Shown one piece after another: positions 33,479 through 41,911 of a stretch of DNA of 64,000 bases; position 1 is the stretch's first letter, and each line of letters opens with the position of its first letter. The stretch is from positions 186,001-250,000 of the forward strand of contig CALVFI010000014.1 of assembly GCA_944326815.1 (NCBI GenBank). The letters are read 5' to 3'. Both the position numbers and the translations under genes were made by a program. Source of the stretch: an uncultured Rikenellaceae bacterium (GTDB lineage: Bacteria; Bacteroidota; Bacteroidia; Bacteroidales; Rikenellaceae). Under the pieces are notes generated by a model. That model ran no database searches. It saw nothing but the letters and a program-made list of their open reading frames with translations, and was not told the origin of the DNA.

Positions 33479-33692
33479 GAGGCTTCTTTCGGGAAAAGGA
33501 ATACTCTTATCGTGGAATCCGGAATTCGGGTATACATTCCGATGAATTGTTCACAAAAAGGGGGCTCGGCGAGGTTATTTTTGCAAACAGAATCCAATGG
33601 AGGAGATGAAAACAGTGCGGGAGGGGTTGCTTTTTTTCGGTATAAAGTCGACAAAAATTCTGCAAATTCGAATCAACCTATCTAACTTTGAT

Positions 33693-34187
33693 ATGAAAAG
33701 ATGGAAAATCATGTTCGTTTCGGTTGCATGGCTGTGTGTTGCCGGGACTTTAAACGCTCAGGAGATGAAAAAAACGGAATATCCTCAGAATCTTAGCGCT
33801 TTTCCGATCGGGGAGGAGAATGTCGGATATGCGCAATATTTTACCGGTAAATCGTGGTTGGCACCGCTGACCGTCATGAAGGCATTGAATGTGCCGATAT
33901 CAAATGTAACCTTTGAACCCGGATGCCGGAACCATTGGCACAGCCATACGGGCGGTCAGATTCTGATCGCTGTCGGCGGTGTAGGCTATTATCAGGAGAA
34001 GGGCAAGGCTGCACGGCGACTGGAGCCGGGCGATGTGGTGGAGATTGCCCCCGATGTGGTTCATTGGCATGGAGCGGCTCCGGAGAGCTGGTTCTCGCAC
34101 CTGGCAATTGAATGCAATCCGCAGACAAACAAGAATACGTGGCTCGATCCGGTGAGCGATGCCGAGTATGCCGATGCGGTGAAGTGA
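33693..34187 (+). CDS. Secreted cupin-domain protein
   Basis: 164 residues. The ATG at 33693 begins a signal peptide ([20 protein letters not shown] ending NAQ); the frame is open to 33597 but without coding sense. A single cupin barrel with [20 protein letters not shown] (metal-binding His residues) and [13 protein letters not shown]. Cupins of this type next to carboxymuconolactone decarboxylase and flavodoxin genes are frequent in Bacteroidetes; the reaction is not known. First gene of a plus-strand group of four. Confidence 0.88.
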   Translation: MKRWKIMFVSVAWLCVAGTLNAQEMKKTEYPQNLSAFPIGEENVGYAQYFTGKSWLAPLTVMKALNVPISNVTFEPGCRNHWHSHTGGQILIAVGGVGYYQEKGKAARRLEPGDVVEIAPDVVHWHGAAPESWFSHLAIECNPQTNKNTWLDPVSDAEYADAVK

Positions 34188-34236
34188 CTTGCTTGATTTT
34201 TGGCTGAAAGAGAGTGTAATTTTAATTCAGGGAACG

Positions 34237-34722
34237 ATGAATAGTAAAAAGATTTTAGTCGTCTATTTTTCGTGTACGGGAACGACGAAAGCGGTCGCAG
34301 AACGTTTGGCGGCAACGGTCGGCGCAGACCTCTATGAAATCAGGCCCGAGCAGCCCTATTCGGCTGCCGATTTGAACTGGAACGATAAGCAGAGCCGCAG
34401 TTCGGTGGAGATGCGCGACCCTTCTTCCCGCCCGGCTATTGCGGGTAAACTCCCGGACATAAAACCGTACGAGACCGTATTACTTGGTTTCCCGGTGTGG
34501 TGGTATGTCGCTCCGACCATCATCAATACTTTTCTGGAGGAGTGCGATTTCGTCGGTCAGACCGTTATCCCGTTTGCCACGTCGGGGAGTAGCGGTATCG
34601 CTCCCTGTGAAAAGAATCTGCGGGCGTCCTATCCACAGATTCATTGGAAAGAGGGAAAATTGCTGAATAGGCCCTTGTCGAAGGAAGCGGTCTTGGAGTG
34701 GCTGGGTATCAAAGGCAAATGA
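34237..34722 (+). CDS. Flavodoxin
   Basis: 161 residues. FMN phosphate loop [14 protein letters not shown] near residues 12-25, then [18 protein letters not shown] and the isoalloxazine-binding region FATSGSSGI. Long-chain-type flavodoxin or flavodoxin-like reductase used for electron transfer. Start at 34237 preferred over 34189. It follows the cupin gene by 49 bases and precedes the CMD gene by 15, so it likely supplies or accepts electrons for that small redox group. Confidence 0.9.
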   Translation: MNSKKILVVYFSCTGTTKAVAERLAATVGADLYEIRPEQPYSAADLNWNDKQSRSSVEMRDPSSRPAIAGKLPDIKPYETVLLGFPVWWYVAPTIINTFLEECDFVGQTVIPFATSGSSGIAPCEKNLRASYPQIHWKEGKLLNRPLSKEAVLEWLGIKGK

Positions 34723-34737
34723 TAGGTTTCATTGAGT

Positions 34738-35583
34738 ATGAAAAAATTGATTTTTGCTCTTCTCTGCTGCTGGGTTGCTGTACCGACAATGGCGCAGAAT
34801 GAGAGTCATAATGTGGATCGTATGGATAGAATTGAATTTTGCAAGAAAACCTACACGGCGCTTTTCGGTGGAGAGGCGCTCACCGGACAAGGCACGGACC
34901 CGGAGTTTATGGATATCCTCCAGAAGTTTATTTTTGGAGAGGTCTTTGCCACCGGCAATCTGGACCATCCGACCCGGGAACTGATTACTTGTACCACTCT
35001 GGCCGTCATGCAGACACTTCCGCAACTCAAGGCTCACGCCGGAGCGGCGCTGAATGTGGGGGTTAGTCCTGTGGAGTTGCGCGAGGCGATGTACCAGTGT
35101 GCCCCGTTCATCGGATTTCCAAAGACGTTGAATGCCATTGGAACGGTCAACGAGGTGTTTCAGGAACGCGGCATTGCTTTGCCCTTGGAGCATCAGGGAA
35201 CCGTGACGGAAGAGTCGCGTGCGGAGAGGGGCGCAGCCATTCAGCAGCCGCTTTACGGTGATGAAATCGCACGGAAATTGGCCGATGTTCCGGGAGGTAT
35301 GGGGAAAGAGGTGGCCCGTTTCCTGACGGAGTATTGTTTCGGCGATCTGTATACTCGTAACGGATTGGAACTGAAAACCCGTGAATTGTTGATTTACTGC
35401 ATACTCACCGCATTGAATGCTGAAGACCAATTATATGCTCATGCGGCAGGTAACCTGCGGATCGGCAATAGCGAAGAGACACTGGCTGCAGCTGTCGTGC
35501 AATGCCTGCCTTACGTGGGGTTCCCGGCCGCAATGAAGGCTCTCGAGGCGATTGAAGCGGCCAAGGAGTCTGTAGCTGAATGA
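34738..35583 (+). CDS. Secreted two-domain carboxymuconolactone decarboxylase family protein
   Basis: 281 residues with a signal peptide (MKKLIFALLCCWVAVPTMAQ). Two CMD-type helical domains: the first with ELITCTTLAVMQTLPQLKAHAG, the second with RELLIYCILTALNAEDQLYAHAAGN. Some family members are AhpD-like disulfide reductases with a C-x-x-C; no such pair is visible here, so a peroxidase-type redox role is not supported directly. Start at the ATG 34738, six bases after an in-frame TTG. Confidence 0.88.
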   Translation: MKKLIFALLCCWVAVPTMAQNESHNVDRMDRIEFCKKTYTALFGGEALTGQGTDPEFMDILQKFIFGEVFATGNLDHPTRELITCTTLAVMQTLPQLKAHAGAALNVGVSPVELREAMYQCAPFIGFPKTLNAIGTVNEVFQERGIALPLEHQGTVTEESRAERGAAIQQPLYGDEIARKLADVPGGMGKEVARFLTEYCFGDLYTRNGLELKTRELLIYCILTALNAEDQLYAHAAGNLRIGNSEETLAAAVVQCLPYVGFPAAMKALEAIEAAKESVAE

Positions 35584-35612
35584 AGGTGGCGAATAGATAA
35601 ATTAGAGATTTT

Positions 35613-36203
35613 ATGACGCTTGAAAGTTTTTTGCAATATGTGAAAACCGGGCAACCTTTGGATTCGGAAGAGATTGGCCGTTTTATGGATGACATGAGCG
35701 ATGAGGCGCGCCGTATTACATTCGTGTTGAACGGTGCATACCACACTCCGGAAGAGGTGCGGGAATTGTTGTCCAGACTTTTTGGCCGGAAAGTCGATCC
35801 CACACTACGGGTTTTTCCTCCGTTCTATACTGATTTCGGTAAGAATATACATATTGGTAAAGGGGTGTTTATTAATGCCTGTTGCCATTTTCAGGATCAT
35901 GGTGGCGTAACACTGGGAGATGGTTGTCAGATCGGCCACAATGTGGTTTTTGCTACGTTGAACCATATGATGGAGCCGGAACGGCGCAAGACGACCTATC
36001 CTGCCCCTATTGTGCTCGGAAAGAACGTTTGGGTGGGTTCGAATGCGACGATTTTGCAGGGGGTTACCGTTGGGGATAATTCCGTTGTCGCTGCGGGAGC
36101 TGTTGTGACCCATGATGTTCCTGCCGATGTCGTCGTTGCCGGGGTGCCTGCGAAAGTGATCAAAACTCTGGAAACGAAACAGAACTTACATACTGAAATA
36201 TAA
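35613..36203 (+). CDS. Sugar O-acetyltransferase (left-handed beta-helix, maltose/galactoside type)
   Basis: 196 residues. N-terminal helical maltose-acetyltransferase-like segment (residues 1-60), then hexapeptide repeats (IHIGKGVFINACCHFQDHGGVTLGDG, and VLGKNVWVGSNATILQGVTVGDNSVVAAGAVVT). The family transfers acetyl from acetyl-CoA to sugar hydroxyls; the catalytic His would be in the FQDHGG segment. Last gene of the plus-strand group, 29 bases after the CMD gene. Confidence 0.9.
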   Translation: MTLESFLQYVKTGQPLDSEEIGRFMDDMSDEARRITFVLNGAYHTPEEVRELLSRLFGRKVDPTLRVFPPFYTDFGKNIHIGKGVFINACCHFQDHGGVTLGDGCQIGHNVVFATLNHMMEPERRKTTYPAPIVLGKNVWVGSNATILQGVTVGDNSVVAAGAVVTHDVPADVVVAGVPAKVIKTLETKQNLHTEI

Positions 36204-36221
36204 ATAGATTGATGCCTAAAG

Positions 36222-36254
36222 AGGAAATAGCCACACTTTATGTGTGGCTATTTC
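36222..36254. terminator. Bidirectional terminator between acetyltransferase and tRNA-Leu
   Basis: 14-bp perfect stem AGGAAATAGCCACA/TGTGGCTATTTCCT with a five-base loop. It lies 18 bases after the acetyltransferase stop and just beyond the 3' end of the tRNA on the opposite strand, so it can end both transcripts. The U-runs are short. Confidence 0.7.
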
Positions 36255-36261
36255 CTGATTC

Positions 36262-36343
36262 AGTACCCAGAGCCGGGATCGAACCGGCACGGATCGCTCC
36301 ATTGGTGTTTGAGACCAACGCGTCTACCAATTCCGCCATCTGG
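36262..36343 (-). tRNA. tRNA-Leu (anticodon CAA)
   Basis: 82-base class II tRNA. Acceptor stem GCCCAGA/TCTGGGT, D-arm GGCGGAATTGGTAGACGC, anticodon stem TTGGT/ACCAA with loop CTCAAAC (anticodon CAA), a short variable arm, T-arm GCCGGTTCGATCCCGGC, and discriminator A. The 3' CCA is not encoded, as usual for this phylum. Confidence 0.95.
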
Positions 36344-36391
36344 GCCTCAATAGAGTCGTCTCCAAGGACGACCTGTGGATTTTGAAGTGTG

Positions 36392-36422
36392 CAAATATAC
36401 CTATTTTTTGCAAACTTGCAAA
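36392..36422 (-). promoter_or_regulatory. Consensus promoter of tRNA-Leu
   Basis: TTTG (36422-36419), 19-base spacer, TATATTTG (36399-36392) on the minus strand: both elements match the Bacteroidetes primary sigma consensus exactly. Transcription would begin about 40 bases before the mature tRNA. Confidence 0.75.
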
Positions 36423-36436
36423 AAAACGGAGGTGTC

Positions 36437-38311
36437 TTATGATTTTTGTGTGATTTTATTGTAGATGCCCTCTTCGTCGTAACCGCATAAGGAGCGCAAT
36501 TGGGCAATGGTCCCGTGTTCGACGAATTGATCCTCGATGCCCAGCATTTCGATGTGGCATGTGTATCCATGAGCATTGAAAAATTCGTTGACTGCACTTC
36601 CAACTCCCCCATGTATGACGCCATCTTCGATCGTAATAACGCGGTTGAATCGCTGACCTACCGTATGCAGCAACTCTTCGTCGAGAGGCTTGGCATAGCG
36701 TAAATCCGCCTGGAAAACAGAGACCCCTTCAGTCTCAGCCCGTGCTATGGCGCGAGCTGCTATATTCCCCACTGGGCCGAACGTTAATACAGCCACATCT
36801 TTTCCCTCCCGTAGGATGGTCCCTTTGCCGATCGGCAACTGTTCAAACGAGGTCGATAGAGGCACCCCTTCTCCATGTCCGCGGGGATAACGAATCAGAA
36901 ACGGTTTGCCGGACTCTTTGGCCGTATACATCAGGTTGCGCAGTTCGGCTTCATTGAGCGGAGAGGAGAGGATGAGATTCGGGATGGCTCGGAAACAGGC
37001 AATGTCGAATAACCCGTGGTGCGTTGCCCCGTCTTCGCCCACCAGCCCGGCGCGGTCAAGGCAAAAGACAACCCCCAGGTTTTGCAGTGCTACGTCGTGA
37101 ATCACATTATCGTAGGCGCGTTGCATGAACGAAGAGTAGATGTTGCAGAACGGTATGAGTCCCGTAGCGGCCAGGCCTGCCGAAAAGGTGACGGCGTGAC
37201 CTTCGGCAATTCCGACGTCGAAGCATCGTTCGGGCATCTGCTCCATCATGATGTTGAGCGAACAGCCGGTGGGCATGGCGGGAGTTACCCCGACGATACG
37301 ATTGTCTTGACGGGCCAGTTCCAGAATCGTCTCCCCGAAGATATCCTGATAACGAGGAGGGAGCTGTTGGTTGCCCAGCAGTCGTTCTCCGGTTTCGGGG
37401 TTGAATTTGCCGGGAGCGTGCCAGATCGATTGGTTGTTCTCCGCCGGACGATAGCCCTTTCCCTTGACCGTGAGGACATGCAGGAGTTTTGGACCGGGAA
37501 TCTCCCGCAGGTCGCGAAGTACCTTGGTGAGTAGTTTCACGTCATGTCCGTCTACGGGACCGAAGTAGCGGAAGTTGAGACTCTCGAACAGATTGCTCTG
37601 CTGAAGAAATCCCTGTTTGAGCGCATTGCCGGTTTTCTGGAGCAGGCGGCGGAACCTGGGCGCTATCGAGAGCCACTCCCAGATTTTATTCTTTGCTTTA
37701 TTATAATGTTTTGAGGTCGAGATGCTGAGCAGGTACTCTTTGATCGCTCCTACGTTGGGGTCGATCGACATGTGGTTGTCGTTGAGGATGACCAGCAGAT
37801 CGGTGTTGGCGGCACCTGCGTTGTTCAACCCCTCGAAGGCTAATCCTCCCGTCAGGGCACCGTCTCCGATAATGGCTACTGTTTCGCGTCGCTCGCCCCG
37901 CAGTTTGCTGGCGGTCGCAATGCCCAGTGCAGCTGAGATCGACACCGACGAATGGCCTCCCCCGAATGCATCGTAAGGGCTTTCGCTCATGCGGGGAAAT
38001 CCGCTGAGCCCGTTCAGTTTGCGGTTCGTGGAGAAACGGTCTCGTCGTCCGGTGATGATTTTGTGGGCATAGGCCTGATGCCCCACATCCCAGATTAACT
38101 TGTCATCCGGAGTATTGAAAACATAATGCAGGGCTGCGGTAAGTTCTACCGTGCCGAGACTCGAGGCCAGATGGCCCGGATTTTCGGCCAACTGTTCAAT
38201 GATAAAGTGACGCAGTTCGTCGCAAAACGGCTGCAACTGATCTGTGGTCAGCTTCTTCAGGTCGTCGGGCGAGTTCACTCTCGACAGATATGTATAGTGC
38301 GTATCGGGCAT
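36437..38311 (-). CDS. dxs: 1-deoxy-D-xylulose-5-phosphate synthase
   Basis: 624-residue thiamine-diphosphate enzyme that condenses pyruvate and glyceraldehyde-3-phosphate in the first step of the MEP isoprenoid pathway. Seen: LIWDVGHQAYAHKIITGR, the ThDP/metal motif GDGALTGGLAFEGLNNAG...NDN, and the C-terminal transketolase parts (DRAGLVGEDGATHHG, RYPRGHGEG). The ATG at 38311 is chosen over the in-frame TTG at 38332, because a TATCTTTG promoter box at 38337-38330 overlaps that TTG. Divergent from the OmpA-type gene. Confidence 0.95.
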   Translation of the reverse strand: MPDTHYTYLSRVNSPDDLKKLTTDQLQPFCDELRHFIIEQLAENPGHLASSLGTVELTAALHYVFNTPDDKLIWDVGHQAYAHKIITGRRDRFSTNRKLNGLSGFPRMSESPYDAFGGGHSSVSISAALGIATASKLRGERRETVAIIGDGALTGGLAFEGLNNAGAANTDLLVILNDNHMSIDPNVGAIKEYLLSISTSKHYNKAKNKIWEWLSIAPRFRRLLQKTGNALKQGFLQQSNLFESLNFRYFGPVDGHDVKLLTKVLRDLREIPGPKLLHVLTVKGKGYRPAENNQSIWHAPGKFNPETGERLLGNQQLPPRYQDIFGETILELARQDNRIVGVTPAMPTGCSLNIMMEQMPERCFDVGIAEGHAVTFSAGLAATGLIPFCNIYSSFMQRAYDNVIHDVALQNLGVVFCLDRAGLVGEDGATHHGLFDIACFRAIPNLILSSPLNEAELRNLMYTAKESGKPFLIRYPRGHGEGVPLSTSFEQLPIGKGTILREGKDVAVLTFGPVGNIAARAIARAETEGVSVFQADLRYAKPLDEELLHTVGQRFNRVITIEDGVIHGGVGSAVNEFFNAHGYTCHIEMLGIEDQFVEHGTIAQLRSLCGYDEEGIYNKITQKS

Positions 38312-38329
38312 TGCTTTCGTGTTGTCAGG

Positions 38330-38337
38330 CAAAGATA
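38330..38337 (-). promoter_or_regulatory. -7 box (TATCTTTG) of dxs
   Basis: Exact TAnnTTTG match on the minus strand, 18 bases before the ATG at 38311. The -33 position (TTCA at 38360-38357) is a half match. It rules out translation from the TTG at 38332 on this transcript. Confidence 0.5.
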
Positions 38338-38404
38338 CCGAATATATGCGGATTTCTGAAAAAATTTGTATCTTCGTCCATGTAAAACAAATTGGCAGAA
38401 ATAT

Positions 38405-39253
38405 ATGAAAAAAATTGGAATTTTGTGCTTGCTGACTGTCGCTGCAAGTTCATGTGTTTCCACTAAGACCTTCAATTCGATGAAGGCAGAGGCGTTGCGT
38501 CTCGATGGGGAACTCACTTCCGCCAATATCCGGATCGAGGAGCTGTCTGCAAGGAACAAAAAACTGACAGCCGACAACGAGGCCCTTATGGCGGATACGG
38601 CACGACTGAACAGAGATTATTTATATCTGAACAATAAATATAAACAACTGTTGGCTGACGGTTCGGCCGAAGCGGCCCGTATGCTTAAGCAACTTGAGGA
38701 GAGTCAGCAGGCGCTTGACGAACGTTCGCAACAGGTGGAAGAGTTGGAGCAGTTGCTTCGTTCCCGGGAGGAGGCTATCGCAGCAATTCGGCAGAAAGTG
38801 GCCGACGCACTGCTCGGTTTCGAAGGGAAGGGATTGTCGATCTCTACCCGCGACGGGAAAGTCTATGTTTCGATGGAGGACAAACTGCTGTTCAAATCGG
38901 GAAGTTTCAATATCGATCCGCGTGGGGCGGATGCCGTGAGGGAGTTGGCCAATGTGCTGGCGCAGAATCCGGATATCAACGTGATGGTAGAGGGCCATAC
39001 GGACGATGTGCCGTATAAACCGAATGGACAGCTGCAGGATAATCTCGATTTGAGTGCCAAACGGGCTACGACGGTGGTGCGTCTGTTGTTGGAGAATGAG
39101 GAGATTGCTCCGAGTCGGATCATTGCGGCAGGACGGGGCGAATCGCTTCCGGTGGCTCCCGGCAAAACAGCCGAAGCACGTGCCCAGAATCGCCGGACGG
39201 AGATTATTCTTACGCCCAAACTTGATGAGCTGATGCAGTTGATGGATAAGTAA
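38405..39253 (+). CDS. OmpA-family lipoprotein with coiled coil
   Basis: 282 residues. Lipoprotein signal MKKIGILCLLTVAASSC, then a long charged coiled coil (residues about 25-135, LDGELTSANIRIEELSARNK; QQVEELEQLLRSREEAIAAI), then an OmpA/MotB peptidoglycan-binding domain (VMVEGHTDDVPYKPNGQLQD, SAKRATTVVRLL, GRGESLPV, NRRTEIILTPKL). It would tether the outer membrane to peptidoglycan. Divergent from dxs, 20 bases before pyrH. Confidence 0.9.
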   Translation: MKKIGILCLLTVAASSCVSTKTFNSMKAEALRLDGELTSANIRIEELSARNKKLTADNEALMADTARLNRDYLYLNNKYKQLLADGSAEAARMLKQLEESQQALDERSQQVEELEQLLRSREEAIAAIRQKVADALLGFEGKGLSISTRDGKVYVSMEDKLLFKSGSFNIDPRGADAVRELANVLAQNPDINVMVEGHTDDVPYKPNGQLQDNLDLSAKRATTVVRLLLENEEIAPSRIIAAGRGESLPVAPGKTAEARAQNRRTEIILTPKLDELMQLMDK

Positions 39254-39273
39254 CCGAAATTAAAACGAGAATC

Positions 39274-39993
39274 ATGACGCTATATAAACGGATTCTGCTC
39301 AAACTCAGCGGTGAATCATTGATGGGAGGAGAAAAGTACGGTCTCTCGACCGAGGTGCTCGAGTCGTATGCCCGGCAGATTAAGGAGGCTGCAGCAACGG
39401 GAGTTCAGATCGGTATTGTCATCGGTGGAGGCAATATATTCCGGGGACTGAGCGGGGTGAACAAAGGTTTCGATCGTGTGAAGGGCGATCAGATGGGGAT
39501 GCTGGCCACGATTATCAACTCTCTGGCCCTGCAATCCGCCCTGGAGAGCGAAGGGGTGAAATGCAAGGTATTGACCTCGATCCGCATGGAACCGATCGGC
39601 GAATATTATTCCAAGGCAAAGGCGTTGGAGTATCTTGAGGCCGGCCAGGTAGTCATCATCGGTGGCGGTACGTCGAATCCCTATTTCTCGACCGATACGG
39701 CATCGGCCTTACGGGGCGTGGAGATCGAAGCTGATGTGATGTTCAAAGGTACACGCGTGGATGGTGTCTACACGGCAGATCCGGAGAAAGATCCTACGGC
39801 GGTGAAGTTCGATCGGATCACCTTCGATGAGGTGTATCGGCGAGGGCTGAAGGTGATGGACCTTACTGCTTTCACCCTTTGCAAAGAGAACCGTTTGCCG
39901 ATCATCGTATTCGATATGGATACGCCGGGTAATCTGGCCAAAGTACTCGCCGGAGAGCAGATCGGTACGCTCGTTGCCAACGAGGCTGAATAG
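39274..39993 (+). CDS. pyrH: UMP kinase
   Basis: 239 residues, amino-acid-kinase fold: KRILLKLSGESLMGG, IVIGGGNIFRG, the QMGMLATIINSLALQSALE segment, GGGTSNPYFSTDTASALRG and TFDEVYRRGLKVMDLTAF, all typical of hexameric bacterial UMP kinase. Phosphorylates UMP with ATP for pyrimidine nucleotide supply. In the usual pyrH-frr neighbourhood, here separated by the TlpA-like gene. Confidence 0.97.
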   Translation: MTLYKRILLKLSGESLMGGEKYGLSTEVLESYARQIKEAAATGVQIGIVIGGGNIFRGLSGVNKGFDRVKGDQMGMLATIINSLALQSALESEGVKCKVLTSIRMEPIGEYYSKAKALEYLEAGQVVIIGGGTSNPYFSTDTASALRGVEIEADVMFKGTRVDGVYTADPEKDPTAVKFDRITFDEVYRRGLKVMDLTAFTLCKENRLPIIVFDMDTPGNLAKVLAGEQIGTLVANEAE

Positions 39994-40059
39994 GGGGGCG
40001 GGAAAGGTTGTAGAACTTCTCCGGATACGTATATGTATTTTTATTGAGAGAGATTTGTT

Positions 40060-40584
40060 ATGAATGTATTGAAAAGTATTGCAGTCGCTTTGTTTGGGGG
40101 CTTTGTGGCCGGGGTTTTTGCTTGTCGGGCACAGGATGCCCCTGAACGTGTCTCTGCGGGAGATCAGGTGCCTTCATTTACGGTGACCATGGTGGATGGA
40201 AGCACAATCCACATGGGGGGTCTTCGGGGCAAGGTCGTTTTGGTGAACTTCTGGGCAACGTGGTGTCCGCCCTGCCGTGCCGAGCTTAAACGTGTGCAAA
40301 AAGATATTGTGGACCGTTTTGCTGGCGAAGATTTTGTTTTTCTTCCTATTTCACGTGGAGAGAAGAAGGAGACGGTGGAAAAATTCCGTCAGGAGAACAA
40401 CTATGCCTTCCCGATGGGGCTTGATCCCGATCAGACGATCTTCAAACGGTTCGCAGAGACCTCGATCCCGCGAAACTACCTTGTCAATCGCGAGGGAGTC
40501 ATCGTGAAGAGTGAGATCGGGTACACGCCGGAGTCGTTCGAAGAGTTGGTTGCTGAAATTGAAAAAACATTAAATACCAAATAA
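40060..40584 (+). CDS. TlpA/ResA-like periplasmic thioredoxin-fold protein
   Basis: 174 residues with a signal peptide (residues 1-25, ending CRAQ). The redox motif is WATWC69PPC72RAEL with the cis-Pro later in [14 protein letters not shown]. Members act as extracytoplasmic thiol-disulfide reductants, for example in cytochrome c maturation or cysteine repair. It lies between pyrH and frr, nine bases before frr, which is an uncommon insertion into a normally conserved pair. Confidence 0.92.
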   Translation: MNVLKSIAVALFGGFVAGVFACRAQDAPERVSAGDQVPSFTVTMVDGSTIHMGGLRGKVVLVNFWATWCPPCRAELKRVQKDIVDRFAGEDFVFLPISRGEKKETVEKFRQENNYAFPMGLDPDQTIFKRFAETSIPRNYLVNREGVIVKSEIGYTPESFEELVAEIEKTLNTK

Positions 40585-40592
40585 TAATCGTT

Positions 40593-41156
40593 ATGACAGA
40601 AGAATCCAAGCTGATACTCGATGTGACCGCCGAGAAGATGCAGAAGGCGGTAGAACACCTCAAGGAGGCGTTGCTGAGCGTCCGTGCCGGTAAAGCCAGT
40701 CCTAACGTCCTGAACGGGGTGATGGTGGAATATTATGGCAGTCAGATGACCGTAGCGCAAGTGGCCAGCGTGACGGTGCCCGACGCGAAGACCATTCTGG
40801 TGCAACCCTGGGAGAAGAATATGATTCCTGTGATCGAGAAGGCGATTCTTGTATCGAATATTGGGTTGACTCCTTCCAATAACGGAGAGCATATTCGTTT
40901 GACCATTCCGGCTTTGACCGAGGAGCGTCGTAAACAGTTGGTGAAACAGGTGCGTACCGATGCGGAGACGGCGCGTGTCAGTCTGCGTAATGCTCGTCGC
41001 GATGCGGTCGATGCGTTTAAGAAGGCTCAAAAGGATGGTATGCCGGAGGATGCCGCCAAGGATGGTGAGGTTGAAGCTCAGAAGCTGATCGACAAATTTT
41101 CCAAAAAATTGGAAGATCTACTCGCTGAAAAAGAACGCGAGATCATGACGGTTTGA
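40593..41156 (+). CDS. frr: Ribosome recycling factor
   Basis: 187 residues, full length for RRF. Seen: [31 protein letters not shown] with the conserved RAGKASP, the domain II part [17 protein letters not shown], and the C-terminal helix ending [10 protein letters not shown]. With EF-G it splits post-termination ribosomes. Convergent with comF. Confidence 0.97.
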   Translation: MTEESKLILDVTAEKMQKAVEHLKEALLSVRAGKASPNVLNGVMVEYYGSQMTVAQVASVTVPDAKTILVQPWEKNMIPVIEKAILVSNIGLTPSNNGEHIRLTIPALTEERRKQLVKQVRTDAETARVSLRNARRDAVDAFKKAQKDGMPEDAAKDGEVEAQKLIDKFSKKLEDLLAEKEREIMTV

Positions 41157-41178
41157 TCTTTTTTTGACCGTTTCAAAG

Positions 41179-41886
41179 TTATTTCTCTAATTCTCCTCGG
41201 GGAACAGCCAGAGTGGCGATGCTCAGATGACAGTCAGGTACGGCACGCAGGATTGTTCCTCCGAGCGATTGGAGTGTGGACGAACTTTTCAATACGTCGT
41301 CCACCAGGAGGATATGTTTCCCGGCGAGACGTTCCGGATGGCGCACGGAGAAGATGTCGCGTACGTTATCCCAACGATCTTCCCTAGAGTGGCGGGTCTG
41401 GCTACTATTGTTGCGTGTCCGGACAACACTCTGTGTGTCGACCGGAATCTTCAGCGATTCGGCGATTCCTTGAGCAATATAGGCGGATTGATTGTATCCG
41501 CGATGCAGTGTTCTGCGGATATGCAACGGTACAGGGACGATCACCTCTACGGTGTCGTACAATCCACATTCCTTCAGTTCACTACCGTATATCCGACCCA
41601 ATTCCAAAGCGACTCTCCATTTGCCGTTGTATTTGAATCCGTGAATCAGTTCGCGGAATTCGCTGTCATGGACGAAATAGAAGAGCGAGGATGCTTGCAC
41701 AATAGGGAGCACGTCGTGGAATTTACGGGCTACCGGGTTGTCGACCTCTTTCCAAAAGCCGGTGAGCGGCATGTTCCAGCGACAGCGTGTGCAGAGAAAC
41801 GCCCCTTTGTCGGGCAACGGTTCGCCGCAGGCCGGACAGACATGCGGGAAGAAAAGTCGATAGAGATCACGCAGTGGATGGCTCAT
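41179..41886 (-). CDS. ComF-family phosphoribosyltransferase-like protein
   Basis: 235 residues. An N-terminal zinc ribbon (CPACGEPL...CTRCRWN) and a phosphoribosyltransferase domain with the PRPP-loop motif HILLVDDVLKSSSTLQS. ComF proteins take part in DNA uptake or recombination and in some anaerobes are of unknown role. The ATG at 41886 is chosen; upstream frame overlaps priA only by chance. 25 bases after priA, an often conserved neighbour pair in Bacteroidetes. Confidence 0.9.
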   Translation of the reverse strand: MSHPLRDLYRLFFPHVCPACGEPLPDKGAFLCTRCRWNMPLTGFWKEVDNPVARKFHDVLPIVQASSLFYFVHDSEFRELIHGFKYNGKWRVALELGRIYGSELKECGLYDTVEVIVPVPLHIRRTLHRGYNQSAYIAQGIAESLKIPVDTQSVVRTRNNSSQTRHSREDRWDNVRDIFSVRHPERLAGKHILLVDDVLKSSSTLQSLGGTILRAVPDCHLSIATLAVPRGELEK

Positions 41887-41911
41887 GGGATGCTCAGTTT
41901 TCAGAAAAGGA

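Noticed and set aside
33683-33690. TAACTTTG as promoter of the cupin gene
   Set aside because: It ends two bases before the start codon, so transcription would begin inside the gene; a chance match is more likely than a leaderless later start.
41140-41178. Terminator between frr and comF
   Set aside because: Only a weak five-pair stem with a T-rich loop; not convincing in either direction.
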